DNA of 54,123 nucleotides from Phycisphaerales bacterium (GTDB taxonomy: Bacteria > Planctomycetota > Phycisphaerae > UBA1845 > Fen-1342). Location of the stretch: the NCBI GenBank assembly GCA_022839625.1, contig JALHJL010000020.1, positions 1-54,123 on the forward strand, read 5' to 3'. Positions 43,482 through 54,040 of this stretch are shown piece after piece. Within the stretch, counting starts at the first letter, position 1. Every line of letters begins with the position of its first letter. Under the pieces are notes generated by a model. It was not told the origin of the DNA, searched no databases, and saw only the letters and a program-made list of their open reading frames with translations. A program made the translations under genes and the position numbers.

Positions 43482-44502
43482 CCTCCGTAGCGACACGGTT
43501 ACACGCCCGTCGCCGGAAATGCGCGCCGCCATCGCCGCCGCCGAGGTCGGCGACGACGTGCTCGGCGATGATCCCACGGTGAACCGGCTCCAGGACCGAA
43601 TGGCCGACTTCCTGGGCCAGGAAGCCGCCCTGTTCGTCCCGTCCGGCTCCATGGCCAACCAGGTGTCGATCCGCAGCGTGTGCGAGCCCGGCGATGAGAT
43701 CATCATCGACGAGACCACACATAGCTACAACTACGAGGCCGCCGGGCCGGCGGCGCTCTCCGGCGTGAGCCTCCGGATCATTCGCGGGCAGCGGGGCATC
43801 TTCAGCGCGGCGGACGTCGAGGCGATGGTCCGGCCGGATGGCGTGCACTTTCCGCGCTCGCGGCTCGTCATCATCGAGAACACGAACAACCGGGGCGGGG
43901 GCAGCATCTGGCCGCTGGAAACCGTCGCCGGCATTCGGCCGATCGCCGACCGTCACGGGCTGCACGTGCACATGGACGGGGCGCGACTGATGAACGCGTG
44001 CGTAGCGGTCGAGCGGAAGCCGACCGACTACACGCAGCACGTCGATTCGGTCTCGATGTGCTTCTCCAAGGGGCTGGGTGCGCCGGTCGGGTCGATCGTG
44101 GCCGGGAGCCGGCCGTTCATCAAGCGGTGTCATCGGTTTCGCAAGATGTTCGGCGGCGGCATGCGACAGGCCGGCATCCTCGCCGCGGCCGCCCTCTATG
44201 CCCTGGACCATAACATCGAGCGACTGGCCGAAGACCACGCCCACGCCCGGCGTCTGGCCGAGGCCATCGCCGAACTGCCCGGCATTCGCCTCGATCCGCG
44301 GACGGTGGAGACGAACATCCTGATTTTCGAGATTGAGGAGCGGCTTGGCAGTGCGGCGGATTTCGTGGCCCGGTTGCGGGAGCAGGGGGTGTGGCTCCTA
44401 GCCACCGCGCCCAACAAGGCGCGGGCCGTCACCCATCTGGATGTCTCGTCCGCGCAGATCGACGCGGCCATCGTGGCGTTCCGTAGCGTGTGTCGCAGGT
44501 AG
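43468..44502 (+). CDS. ltaE: Threonine aldolase (low-specificity, PLP-dependent)
   Basis: 344 aa, fold type I. It shows IDLRSDTVTRPSPEMRAAIAAAEVGDDVLGDDPTVNRLQ, LFVPSGSMANQVSI, HSYNYEAAGPAALSGVS, VIIENTNNRGGGSIWPLE, HMDGARLMNACVA and the Lys that binds PLP in SMCFSKGLGAPVGS, then KMFGGGMRQAGILAAAALYAL. It cleaves L-threonine or L-allo-threonine to glycine and acetaldehyde. The ATG overlaps the previous gene by 14 bp. The specific substrate stereochemistry cannot be read from sequence. Confidence 0.93.
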   Translation: MNLIDLRSDTVTRPSPEMRAAIAAAEVGDDVLGDDPTVNRLQDRMADFLGQEAALFVPSGSMANQVSIRSVCEPGDEIIIDETTHSYNYEAAGPAALSGVSLRIIRGQRGIFSAADVEAMVRPDGVHFPRSRLVIIENTNNRGGGSIWPLETVAGIRPIADRHGLHVHMDGARLMNACVAVERKPTDYTQHVDSVSMCFSKGLGAPVGSIVAGSRPFIKRCHRFRKMFGGGMRQAGILAAAALYALDHNIERLAEDHAHARRLAEAIAELPGIRLDPRTVETNILIFEIEERLGSAADFVARLREQGVWLLATAPNKARAVTHLDVSSAQIDAAIVAFRSVCRR

Positions 44503-44783
44503 CGGCCGATCCGCCGAGCCCGCCGGGGTCGTCGGCAACGGCCGGCACCTGCCGAGCCAGCGCGACCAAACGCCGGCACGGGGGCGTAGCGAGGGCCTGG
44601 GCCCGCGTGATGAAACGGCGCTGGGAAGTCGCCGCCGGACTTGGCAAACCGTCCCGGAGCCCCTACCATGCCCCCGTTTCAGGAGTCGACGCCAGTGGGC
44701 GGAGGACTCGCCGCCGGGCCCGGTGGGGCCGTGGGCGCGCGAGGTGGTGTGTGCGTGGCGCGCATCCGGCAAGCCGACGGTAC

Positions 44784-44812
44784 TTGCATGGGCCGCCGAG
44801 ACCCGGTAGATA
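44784..44812 (+). promoter_or_regulatory. Possible acpP promoter
   Basis: TTGCAT (44784-44789) and TAGATA (44807-44812) are exactly 17 bp apart, 50 bp before the acpP GTG. Each hexamer matches consensus at three positions, so the support is mainly position. The rest of the 359-bp spacer after threonine aldolase shows no gene. Confidence 0.3.
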
Positions 44813-44818
44813 CAGGCA

Positions 44819-44837
44819 GGCTTCCGACGGGGAAGCC
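44819..44837 (+). other. Leader hairpin upstream of acpP
   Basis: A 7-bp stem (GGCTTCC with GGAAGCC) around GACGG ends 24 bp before the acpP start and just ahead of the AGGAG ribosome-binding site. It would lie in the 5' leader if the promoter above is right, and might stabilise the mRNA or gate translation. Confidence 0.45.
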
Positions 44838-44861
44838 GCGGGACCGTGAGGAGAAACTCTC

Positions 44862-45128
44862 GTGCCTTCAACCGCTGAAATCGAAGCCAAGGTGAAGAAG
44901 ATCGTTGCGGACCAGATGGGCGTGTCCGAAGCCGAGATCACGCGCGACACTTCCTTCGTCAATGACTTGAACGCCGACTCCCTTGACACGGTCGAGCTCG
45001 TCATGGAGTTTGAGGACGCGTTCGAGATGAGCATCCCCGACGAGGAGGCCGAGAAGATCCAGACCGTCGGGATGGCCATCGACTACATCCTCAACCACAT
45101 GAGCAGCGCCGAGAGCGAAAAGACGTAG
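44862..45128 (+). CDS. acpP: Acyl carrier protein
   Basis: 88 aa. It shows the canonical VNDLNADSLDTVELVMEFEDAFEMSIPDEEAEKIQTVGMAIDYI with the phosphopantetheine-bearing Ser in DSLD. It carries growing acyl chains in fatty acid synthesis. The GTG at 44862 has AGGAG nine bases upstream. It is 19 bp upstream of fabF and forms the usual acpP-fabF pair. Confidence 0.97.
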   Translation: MPSTAEIEAKVKKIVADQMGVSEAEITRDTSFVNDLNADSLDTVELVMEFEDAFEMSIPDEEAEKIQTVGMAIDYILNHMSSAESEKT

Positions 45129-45147
45129 GCGGCGCGGGAGAGCGGCC

Positions 45148-46386
45148 GTGGAGCAACGCCGCGTTGTCGTCACCGGCATGGGAGCGGTTACGCCCCTGGG
45201 GGCGTCGGTCGAGTCCTATTGGGCCGGGCTCGTCGCCGGCCGCAGCGGGATCCGCACCGTCAGCCGCTTCGAGCACGCCGACCAGAACGTACACATCGGC
45301 GGCGAGTGCCTCGACTTCGAACCGGGCAAGTACCTGGACGCACGGGCCGCCAAGCGCCTGGACCGCTTCGCGCTCTTCGCCTACGCGGCCGGCCTGATGG
45401 CCTATCAGCAGTCCGGGCTGTCGCCGGAGCACATGGACCCGCGCCGCGCCGGCGTGATCCTCGGCACCGGCATCGGTGGCCTGCGCGAGATCGAGGAGCA
45501 GCACCTGCGCATGATCGAGAAGGGCCCGACCAAGGTCTCGGCCTTCACCATTCCGCGCCTGATGGCGAACGCCGGCGCCGGCCACCTTTCGATCGCCCTG
45601 AATCTCAAGGGACCTTCGGCTTCCGTAGCCACCGCCTGCGCTTCCGCCGGGTCGGCGATGACCGAGGCGTTCCATACGATTTGGCGTAACGAAGCGGACG
45701 TCATGGTAACGGGCGGCAGCGAAGCCGCCCTGACCCCCCTGGGAATCGCCGCGTTCGCGTCGATGAAGGCCATCAGTACGCGCAACGATGACCCGCCGCG
45801 GGCGTCCCGGCCGTTCGACAAAGACCGGGACGGCTTTGTGCTCAGCGAGGGGGCCGGCGTGTTGCTGTTCGAGGAGTACGAGCACGCCCGCCGGCGCGGG
45901 GCCGACATCTTGTGCGAGGTGCTCGGCGCCGGGGCCACCTCCGATGCCAGCGACATCGTCCAACCCGACCCCGAGGGGCACGGGGCCGCGAGGGCCATGG
46001 CCTTGGCGCTGGAGAGCACCCGGCTCAACCCCCAGGACGTGAGCTACATCAACGCGCATGGCACCAGCACGGTGCTGGGCGACATCGCGGAGACCAAGGC
46101 GATCAAGGTCGTCTTCGGTTCCGCGGCCTACAAGATCCCCGTCAGCAGCACGAAGAGTGCCATCGGCCATCTGCTCGGTGCGAGTGCCGGCGCCGAGGCG
46201 ATTGCCTGCATCATGGCCATTCTCCACAACACTCTGCCGCCCACCATCAACCTCGAAGCCCCTGATCCCGAGTGCGACCTGGACTACGTCCCCAACACCG
46301 CCCGCGACGCCGACGTACGCATCGTGATGAATAACTCGTTCGGCTTCGGTGGACACAACACCTGCGTCATATTCCGCAAAGTCTGA
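45148..46386 (+). CDS. fabF: 3-oxoacyl-ACP synthase II
   Basis: 412 aa. The thiolase fold is evident from VVTGMGAVTPLGASVESYWAGLVAGRSGI, with the active-site Cys in ASVATACASAGSAMTEA and the two His in INAHGTSTVLGD and SAIGHLLGASAGAEAIACI, and the final VMNNSFGFGGHNTCVIFRK. It condenses malonyl-ACP with acyl-ACP. GTG start with GGGAG upstream. It is the expected partner of acpP directly before it. After its stop lies hairpin array IV. Confidence 0.96.
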   Translation: MEQRRVVVTGMGAVTPLGASVESYWAGLVAGRSGIRTVSRFEHADQNVHIGGECLDFEPGKYLDARAAKRLDRFALFAYAAGLMAYQQSGLSPEHMDPRRAGVILGTGIGGLREIEEQHLRMIEKGPTKVSAFTIPRLMANAGAGHLSIALNLKGPSASVATACASAGSAMTEAFHTIWRNEADVMVTGGSEAALTPLGIAAFASMKAISTRNDDPPRASRPFDKDRDGFVLSEGAGVLLFEEYEHARRRGADILCEVLGAGATSDASDIVQPDPEGHGAARAMALALESTRLNPQDVSYINAHGTSTVLGDIAETKAIKVVFGSAAYKIPVSSTKSAIGHLLGASAGAEAIACIMAILHNTLPPTINLEAPDPECDLDYVPNTARDADVRIVMNNSFGFGGHNTCVIFRKV

Positions 46387-46429
46387 AACCTGTCCAGAAA
46401 CTCCTTTCCTCTCCGGGCGGCGCGTAGCA

Positions 46430-46968
46430 GCCGGCCCCCCGGTCGGCCGCCTGTAGCGCCGGGGCTGAGCTCGCCGCAGCGAGTCGCCCGCAGCGACCTG
46501 CCCGCCGTGGCGGGTACCCGGCGTCGCCCGCTTGTAGCGCCGGGGCTCCCCGCTGGTGCGGGAATCCTCTGCTGGTGCGAGAATCCCTTCTCGCACCTAC
46601 TTCCGACCGCTGGTGCGAGAACCGCTGGTGCGAGAATCCTTTCTCGCACCCACTTTCCCCTGGTGCGTGAATCCGTTCCCCCGCTGGTGCGAGAATCCCT
46701 TCTCGCACCCACAGCCGCGGGAATCCCTTCCCGCGTGCAGACTGGCCCGTCGCTTGCGCTCCGGGCTCCGATCGGTGGGCGCCTCGCCGGTCGGCGGGGG
46801 AGGGGCGATTGCGAGGGTGGCGATCGAACATTGCCAAGATGGCCAGCGCGCGCACCCGCCGGTTGGCAATCTTCGCGTGGCGGGGCTGGGGAGCGGTTTT
46901 AGCGGCCGGGCGGTGCCAGCCCGCCGCAGCGTGTTTCGACCAATGTAGCATCGGACCTCCGTGTCCGA
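46430..46968. repeat. Hairpin-repeat array IV
   Basis: The longest array. It has full TCCC/TCCT-loop hairpins with stem GGTGCGAGAA at 46574-46597, 46627-46650 and 46686-46709, and CGCGGGAA with loop TCCC at 46716-46735. Each full copy at 46574, 46627 and 46686 is preceded by a truncated or diverged 5' half (46555, 46612, 46662). Other hairpins are CTCGC/GCGAG, GTCGC/GCGAC and CCCGCC/GGCGGG in 46470-46515, one at 46764-46793, and TCGGAC around CTCCGT at 46951-46968. Positions 46735-46775 match 85-125 with one difference. Confidence 0.85.
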
Positions 46969-47019
46969 CGTGCCATGCGGAGCAAGCACGAATCTGCGAC
47001 GTACCGAGGCAAGACGACG

Positions 47020-47205
47020 ATGCCCATCCACGAATACCAGCGTCCAAAGTGCGGCCATCTGTTTGACGATTAGGTCAAGCGCGGGGACGAGTCCCCGAGG
47101 ACGTGCGGCAAGTGCGGCAATGCGATGACTCAGCGGAAGCTCTCCACGTTCGCTGCCGGAAACTCGAAGTCCCAGGCAGCGTCTTGCACCCCCCGACACG
47201 GCTGA
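47020..47205 (+). pseudogene. Broken FmdB-type zinc-ribbon gene
   Basis: The frame starts MPIHEYQRPKCGHLFDD and is cut by TAG at 47071-47073. In the same frame it continues VKRGDESPRTCGKCGNAMTQ, then RKLSTFAAGNSKSQAASCT, to TGA at 47203. Intact homologues read MPIYEYxCxxCGHxFExL...DxPPxCPxCG. Here the first Cys pair is also damaged (QRPKCG), supporting decay rather than recoding. The intact protein is a small putative zinc-binding regulator. It sits right after hairpin array IV. Confidence 0.7.
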
Positions 47206-47600
47206 GCCCCGCGTCGCTGAGCGTTGGTCCACGCCGTTGCGATTCTCTCTTTCCTCCGGCCTCCGTCACGCTCGGATGGCGCGGAGCCCAGGGTGGCCAG
47301 CGACCTCTCACCGCGCAGTCGGGCGACTGTCACTGTCTACAGACCGCGCCTCGCCCCAGCTTCGCGGAGGGATTATGGGTGGGCTGCGGGGGGTCTCTCG
47401 TCACAGCCGGCCGTTGTCGGGCGCTCCCGACGGCCGCGCTTGTCTTTGCGGGTCGCCTTCACGGGCTCGCCGATAGGCGTTCGCTCGGGGCCCGCTGCAT
47501 GCGTGGTTCCGCCAGTTTGCGTCGACGTCGGCGCGGGCCTCCGTGTGTCCCCGTATAGCTGGCACAGACGGTCGCGCCACTCTGGCTCATGTCAGGTCCG
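47206..47600. other. Intergenic region, nothing recognised
   Basis: 395 bp between the fmdB remnant and the stop of the minus-strand dockerin protein. Open frames here (for example a plus-strand frame of ~150 codons) encode Arg/Ser/Pro-rich peptides with no domain. No clear terminator with a T-run was seen. Confidence 0.5.
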
Positions 47601-48092
47601 TCAAGGGCAACTGACCGGCCCCGGGCAGGCACAGCCGACACCGCACTGGCCCATCAGCGCCACGAATGGGTTGATGTCGACGAACGAAGCCTGGCCGTAG
47701 GTGCCGTCGCAATCGATGTCGCCATTCAGGGCGGTGCAGCCGGGGAACTCGGCCTGCCAGGCCGAGAAGTTCGAGAGATAGAGCACGAACGGGTTGATGT
47801 CGCCGAAGTCGATCGACCCGTCGCAGTTCAGGTCGCCGACGCAGACCTGCGGCACCTCGGGGGCACCAACGGCCCAGAAGCCGCCGGTCAGCTCGAAGCC
47901 GCCACCGGTCATCACGGTGCCCGCGTCGGGCTGGCCGATCGTGCCGGACAGCTCGAACCCGCCGCCGGTGGTCCACATGTCGCCGCCGCCGTCGACTGTC
48001 CACCAGTCGAGGCTGAAGTCTGCGAGTGCGAGGGAGGCGGCCGCCGGCAGGAGGCCGAAGATCAGGAGCGTTGCCTTGAGTATTCGGTTCAT
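47601..48092 (-). CDS. Small secreted dockerin-like protein
   Basis: 163 aa. The signal peptide is NRILKATLLIFGLLPAAASLALA. A short duplicated beta unit (TTGGGFELSGTIGQPDAG and MTGGGFELTGGFWAVGAP) leads to two dockerin-like calcium-binding segments (GDLNCDGSIDFGDINPFVLYLSN and GDIDCDGTYGQASFVDINPFVALMG). It ends in CPGPVSCP. The N-terminal half matches a recurrent planctomycete secreted-protein signature. The start at 48092 has GGAG nine bases upstream; an ATG two codons earlier is too close to it. It probably attaches to a surface or scaffold through its dockerin-like end, but no cohesin partner is in view. Confidence 0.85.
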   Translation of the reverse strand: MNRILKATLLIFGLLPAAASLALADFSLDWWTVDGGGDMWTTGGGFELSGTIGQPDAGTVMTGGGFELTGGFWAVGAPEVPQVCVGDLNCDGSIDFGDINPFVLYLSNFSAWQAEFPGCTALNGDIDCDGTYGQASFVDINPFVALMGQCGVGCACPGPVSCP

Positions 48093-48146
48093 GGTCATCT
48101 TCTCCGAAGGGCTCTGGCGCGGGCCGGAGCCCGGTTGTCCCGATCG

Positions 48147-48245
48147 TTAGTGCGCCGCCTCCGGCGACGACGCAGCCTCAGCCGCGCTGGCGCGCTCGGC
48201 CGCAGCCGCCAGCAGGATCGTGGCGGTCCGATAATACAGCACCAT
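48147..48245 (-). CDS. Possible 32-residue small ORF
   Basis: ATG at 48245 with GGAG six bases upstream; the peptide begins MVLYYRTATILLAAAAE and is Ala-rich to its stop. It ends 54 bp upstream of the dockerin-protein start on the same strand. It could be a leader peptide, a tiny membrane protein or chance. No homology is recognisable and codon evidence is thin, so confidence is low. Confidence 0.2.
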   Translation of the reverse strand: MVLYYRTATILLAAAAERASAAEAASSPEAAH

Positions 48246-48678
48246 CTCCTACTCCATACTGCACGAGTGGGTCGGACACACGCGTGCCGCCCGACCCGGG
48301 CCTGGACGCGGCGTGCGACTCTGCCACCTCACCAGTAACGCGACAATCGCACCGGAAACTCGCAAATGACCGGCCCGATTTCCCGGACGGGTTCGCTCGC
48401 CCCCCAAGGCCGACCAGGACGTCGGCCCCAGGTCGGCCGCCACGAGAACCTGGAAGCTACTCTCGCTGGGTGGTCGGCGTTTCCCTTCGTGCGGCGTCTG
48501 CCCCTCATGGAGTAAGAGCTTCCGTGCTCGCACGCGATCCACTTCGGGGGCTCCACGCAAGATGTCCTCGACGCACCCAAGCGTGAAGACGGCACAAGAG
48601 GACCAAGCGCCCCCAACTCGCCGAGGCTTTCGACCCTTGTCCAACACCTCCCCGGGACGGAGGTGGCATGGGATGGTG
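48246..48678. other. Intergenic region with one hairpin
   Basis: 433 bp between the small ORF and the kinase stop. It contains a 7-bp stem (GGGTCGG at 48269 with CCGACCC at 48291) around a 15-nt loop. Other open frames are out-of-frame peptides with no domain. No terminator T-run is visible after the kinase gene. Confidence 0.5.
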
Positions 48679-51537
48679 TCATGGCGCTGCGTGAGTCGTG
48701 GCGGGCCTGTCGAGCACCTCCCGGACGCATTGCAGCAGGCGACTTCGGCTGAAAGGTTTCTCCAGGAAATCGACGCCCGCCGCCAGTACGCCGTGGTACG
48801 CGATGACGTCCGACGCATACCCCGACACAAAGAGGGTCTTGAAGTTCGCGCGGACCGTTGCGAGCGCGTCGGCGAGCTGCCGGCCGTTCATTCCAGGCAT
48901 GATGACGTCGGTGAGCAGCAGGTGGATGGGGCCGGCATGGCTGCGGGCCATTTGCAGGGCGTGTTCAGCATCGAGCGCGACGAGAACCGTGTAGCCGGCG
49001 GCCGTGAGCATCCGCGCGCCCAACTCGCGGACGGCGACGTCGTCCTCGCAGAAGAGAATCGTCTCCGTGCCGGCGGGTGCCGCCGGTTCGCCGTGAAGCG
49101 GCTCGGCCGCCAGAGTCGGCCCGCCCACCGCGGGCAGGAAGATGTTGAACTCCGTCCCGCGGCCTGGCTGACTACAGACGGTAATGTGTCCCCCTGCCTG
49201 CTGGACCGTCCCGTACACCATCGGCAGCCCGAGGCCCGTGCCCTGTCCCGGCGGCTTGGTCGTGAAGAAAGGCTCGAAGACTCGTTCGACCGTCGCGGGA
49301 TCCATGCCATGCCCCGTGTCGCGGACGGTCAACACGACGTGCTCGCCCGGCGCGGACCCCGCGTGGGCGGCAACGTGGGCGTCGTCCAGATGCACCGCGG
49401 CTGTCCGCAGCACGAGTTCGCCACCGTCGGGCATGGCGTCCCGGGCATTGACCACCAGATTGAGAATAACCCGTTCGAGTTGCCCGGGGTCCGCCTCGAC
49501 GGCCGGCAACTGCGGAGCGAGGTCCATGCGAAGGTCGATGTTCTCAGCGATCAGCCGCCGCAGCATTCCGTCCAGGTCGCGCAGGGTGACGTTCAGGTCC
49601 AGCCGCTGGGGCCGTACGACCTGCCGCCGGCTGAACGCCAGAAGCTGGCGGGTCAAGGTGGAGGCCCGTTCGGCGCTGCGCTCAATGTGGCGCAAGCTAT
49701 CGAGCGCGGCCTGCGCCGTGGGGAGGTGTGCTTGCAGCTCGGTCATCGCGAGATCGATGTGGCCGAGGATGGCGGTGAGGATATTGTTGAAATCGTGGGC
49801 GACCCCGCCGGCGAGCTGGCCCACCGCCTCCATCTTCTGGGCCTGCCGCAGCCGCGCCTCAAGCCGCTGTCGCTCCGCCTCGGCCTGCTTGCGTTCGGTG
49901 ATGTCGGGGAAAACAACCACCCCCGCAACCAGCTCACCCGCGCCGTTGTAGATCGGCGTACCGCTCACAAGCTCCCAGCGTTGCGTTCCGTCCTTGCGGA
50001 TCACCCCGAATTCCTCGTTGCGCGTGACCTCGCCGCGCAGGGCCCGCGCGAGGGGCAGGTCGAGGAGACTGACGGACGTTCCATCAGGGCGTATGTCCCG
50101 CCACGTCTGGCGCCGGCAGACTTCGGGCAGGGTCGAGCCCATATAGCTCTGCTCGTCCGTGGTCCCGAGGAAATCCGACGCCGCCCGGTTGGCGAAGCGC
50201 ACGACGAGATCGGGAGCGCTCGCGACGACGGTCGGCACCGGCGATTGCTCGATCACCGCCTCCAACAGCAGACGCGTGCGCTCCAGCGTCTCCTCGACGC
50301 GCTTTCGCTCGGAGATGTCCGCGTGTGTGCCGAGCATGCGCAGCGGCCGGCCGGCGCCGTCGTACTCCACAACCTTGCCGCTTGATTGAATCCACTTCCA
50401 ATCCCCGGACTTCATGCGATGGCGATACTCCAATGAGTATCCCGGAACCGTTCCCTCCACACAGGCGCGATATGTCCGCAGGACGCGCTCTCGGTCGTCA
50501 GGATGCAGCCGCTCGGCCCAACGTGCGATGTTCTCGCGGCCGTCCGTCGGATCGTACCCCAGCATCGTGGCATACTCGGGGCTGATCCGCGCCTCGCCGG
50601 TTTGCAGATTCAGGTCGTAGAACCCCTGGTTGGAGGCCGTCAGCGCGAGCCGAAGTCGCTCCTCGCTTTCCCGCAGCGCTTCCTCCGCCTGCTTGCGCGC
50701 GGTGATCTCCAGCATGATCCCGTCCCACAGCACGGTCCCGTCGGCCTGCCTTTCGGGGCGCGACATGCAGTCGTACCAGCGCACCTGCCCGCCGACCACG
50801 TGCCGCAGCTCCTGCCGCCAGGGTTCGAGCGTCCGGGCGGACCGCCGGATCGTTTCGTCGCGCCGCACGCGGTCATCGGGATGGATGAGGCGTGACAGGC
50901 ACGTGCCGTCGCGCATGACCTCTTCCGGCTCCAGGCCGAACAGCTCGCGCGAAGCCGAACTCACGTACGGAAACGCGTGGCTTCCGTCGGGCCGCAGCGC
51001 ATACACGTAGATCACGCCAGGGATATTGGCCTGCAGCCGTCGGTGTTTCTCCGACAGCTCCGCCAGGGCGGCCTCGGACCGCTTCCGCGGCGTGATGTTC
51101 ACGTGGGTGCCGGTCACGCGCAGCGGCCGCCCGTCGCGGTCGCGGGCCCCGATCGTACCCCGCGCCGACACCCACACCCACTGCCCAGACTGGTGCCGCA
51201 AACGGTACTCTGCTTCGTACGAGGACGTGCGCGCGGCGAGAAGCTCGTCCAGCTTCGCGCGCACACCCGGCCAGTCGCCGGGATGGACACGCTCTTCCCA
51301 GGAGCACGTCAGGGGCGCGTCCGCCTCCGGTGCCAGCCCGAGCATCGCGGCCGACCGGTCGTCGAACACCACGAGGTCGCGCTGCGGGGCCCATTCCCAG
51401 AACCCCATCTCGACTGCGTCCAACGCCAGACGTAGGCGCTGCTCACTCTCGCGCGCGCAACCGAGTAGGGATTCGAGTTCCTGCATCGAGCGGGGACAGC
51501 TTGTCGCGCCGTCGGTCACAGCGATGTGCCTCGGCAC
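48679..51537 (-). CDS. Hybrid sensor histidine kinase with four PAS domains and a C-terminal receiver
   Basis: 952 aa with no transmembrane helices, so cytoplasmic. PAS domains lie at about 30-150, 165-285, 290-410 and 420-545 (e.g. WAPQRDLVVFDDRSAAMLGL; DGTVLWDGIMLEITARKQAEEAL; YRHRMKSGDWKWIQSSGK). The HisKA segment QLAGGVAHDFNNILTAILGHIDLAM carries phospho-His581. The ATPase domain follows (NLVVNARDAMPDGGEL, VRDTGHGMD, GTGLGLPMVYGTVQQAGG). The receiver has TDVIMPGMNG with Asp877. This is the LuxQ/RcsC-like hybrid type; the phosphoryl group would pass from His581 to Asp877 and on to an HPt protein not seen here. GTG at 51537 or ATG at 51486 are possible starts; neither has a clear ribosome-binding site. 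Confidence 0.92.
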   Translation of the reverse strand: MPRHIAVTDGATSCPRSMQELESLLGCARESEQRLRLALDAVEMGFWEWAPQRDLVVFDDRSAAMLGLAPEADAPLTCSWEERVHPGDWPGVRAKLDELLAARTSSYEAEYRLRHQSGQWVWVSARGTIGARDRDGRPLRVTGTHVNITPRKRSEAALAELSEKHRRLQANIPGVIYVYALRPDGSHAFPYVSSASRELFGLEPEEVMRDGTCLSRLIHPDDRVRRDETIRRSARTLEPWRQELRHVVGGQVRWYDCMSRPERQADGTVLWDGIMLEITARKQAEEALRESEERLRLALTASNQGFYDLNLQTGEARISPEYATMLGYDPTDGRENIARWAERLHPDDRERVLRTYRACVEGTVPGYSLEYRHRMKSGDWKWIQSSGKVVEYDGAGRPLRMLGTHADISERKRVEETLERTRLLLEAVIEQSPVPTVVASAPDLVVRFANRAASDFLGTTDEQSYMGSTLPEVCRRQTWRDIRPDGTSVSLLDLPLARALRGEVTRNEEFGVIRKDGTQRWELVSGTPIYNGAGELVAGVVVFPDITERKQAEAERQRLEARLRQAQKMEAVGQLAGGVAHDFNNILTAILGHIDLAMTELQAHLPTAQAALDSLRHIERSAERASTLTRQLLAFSRRQVVRPQRLDLNVTLRDLDGMLRRLIAENIDLRMDLAPQLPAVEADPGQLERVILNLVVNARDAMPDGGELVLRTAAVHLDDAHVAAHAGSAPGEHVVLTVRDTGHGMDPATVERVFEPFFTTKPPGQGTGLGLPMVYGTVQQAGGHITVCSQPGRGTEFNIFLPAVGGPTLAAEPLHGEPAAPAGTETILFCEDDVAVRELGARMLTAAGYTVLVALDAEHALQMARSHAGPIHLLLTDVIMPGMNGRQLADALATVRANFKTLFVSGYASDVIAYHGVLAAGVDFLEKPFSRSRLLQCVREVLDRPATTHAAP

Positions 51538-51640
51538 ACATCCGGTAACAGGCGTTCTCTTGCCATATCTTCTTATCGGCCGGTGAGAAGAAGCACTACA
51601 GCGCGTACGGCCGCGGTGTGGCCGGCCTCGCCGGGGCGCG

Positions 51641-53731
<2,091 letters not shown>

Positions 53732-53737
53732 ATCAGG

Positions 53738-53743
53738 ATTATA
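53738..53743 (-). promoter_or_regulatory. Consensus -10 box directly upstream of uvrB
   Basis: A perfect TATAAT on the minus strand whose end is six bases from the ATG, placing the transcription start at or next to the start codon. The -35 region is not recognisable and lies in repeat DNA. Confidence 0.4.
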
Positions 53744-53746
53744 CCG

Positions 53747-54040
53747 GTAGCGGCCGGCCTCCAGCGGCCGACCTCCCGTCCGCGCCCCAGTAGTGCAAAG
53801 CTCCAGCTTTGCCCGTAGCGGCCGGCGCCGCGCCGCGACAGGTCGGAACACGGAGTTCCGACCCGCTGGTGCGAGAATCCCTTCTCGCACCTGCTTGGGC
53901 GGGAATCCCTTCCCGGAACCTGCCGCGGGACCGCAATCCCGGCGATCCGCTGTGCGAGAAAGGATTCTCGCGCGAGCATCCAGCTTTGCGTGCAGCGGCC
54001 GGCGCCTCGCCGCGACACGTCGGAACACGGAGGTCCGACG
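53747..54040. repeat. Hairpin-repeat array V
   Basis: Modules upstream of uvrB: two 5' halves starting GTAGCGGCCGG and GCGGCCGACCTCCC (53747-53779); 53795-53812, stem GCAAAGC, loop TCCA; 53841-53863, stem GGTCGGAAC, loop ACGGA (TCCGT on the minus strand); 53868-53891, stem GGTGCGAGAA, loop TCCC; 53900-53915, stem CGGGAA, loop TCCC; 53954-53971, stem GCGAGAA, loop AGGA (TCCT on the minus strand); and 54018-54040, arms CGTCGGAAC/GGTCCGACG with one mismatch. A ~45-nt unit (GCGGCCGGCGCC...CGGA...CCGAC) appears twice, near 53817 and 53995. Confidence 0.85.

Noticed and set aside
45091..46596. 501-codon minus-strand frame over fabF
   Set aside because: Antisense to a fully conserved enzyme; composition is that of a shadow frame.
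46555..46735. CRISPR array
   Set aside because: Repeat units are hairpins separated by irregular spacers that are themselves partial hairpins; there are no evenly sized unique spacers and no cas genes.
47224..47700. Coding region after the fmdB remnant
   Set aside because: Arg/Ser/Pro-rich peptide without ribosome-binding site or motif, overlapping the end of a well-supported minus-strand gene.
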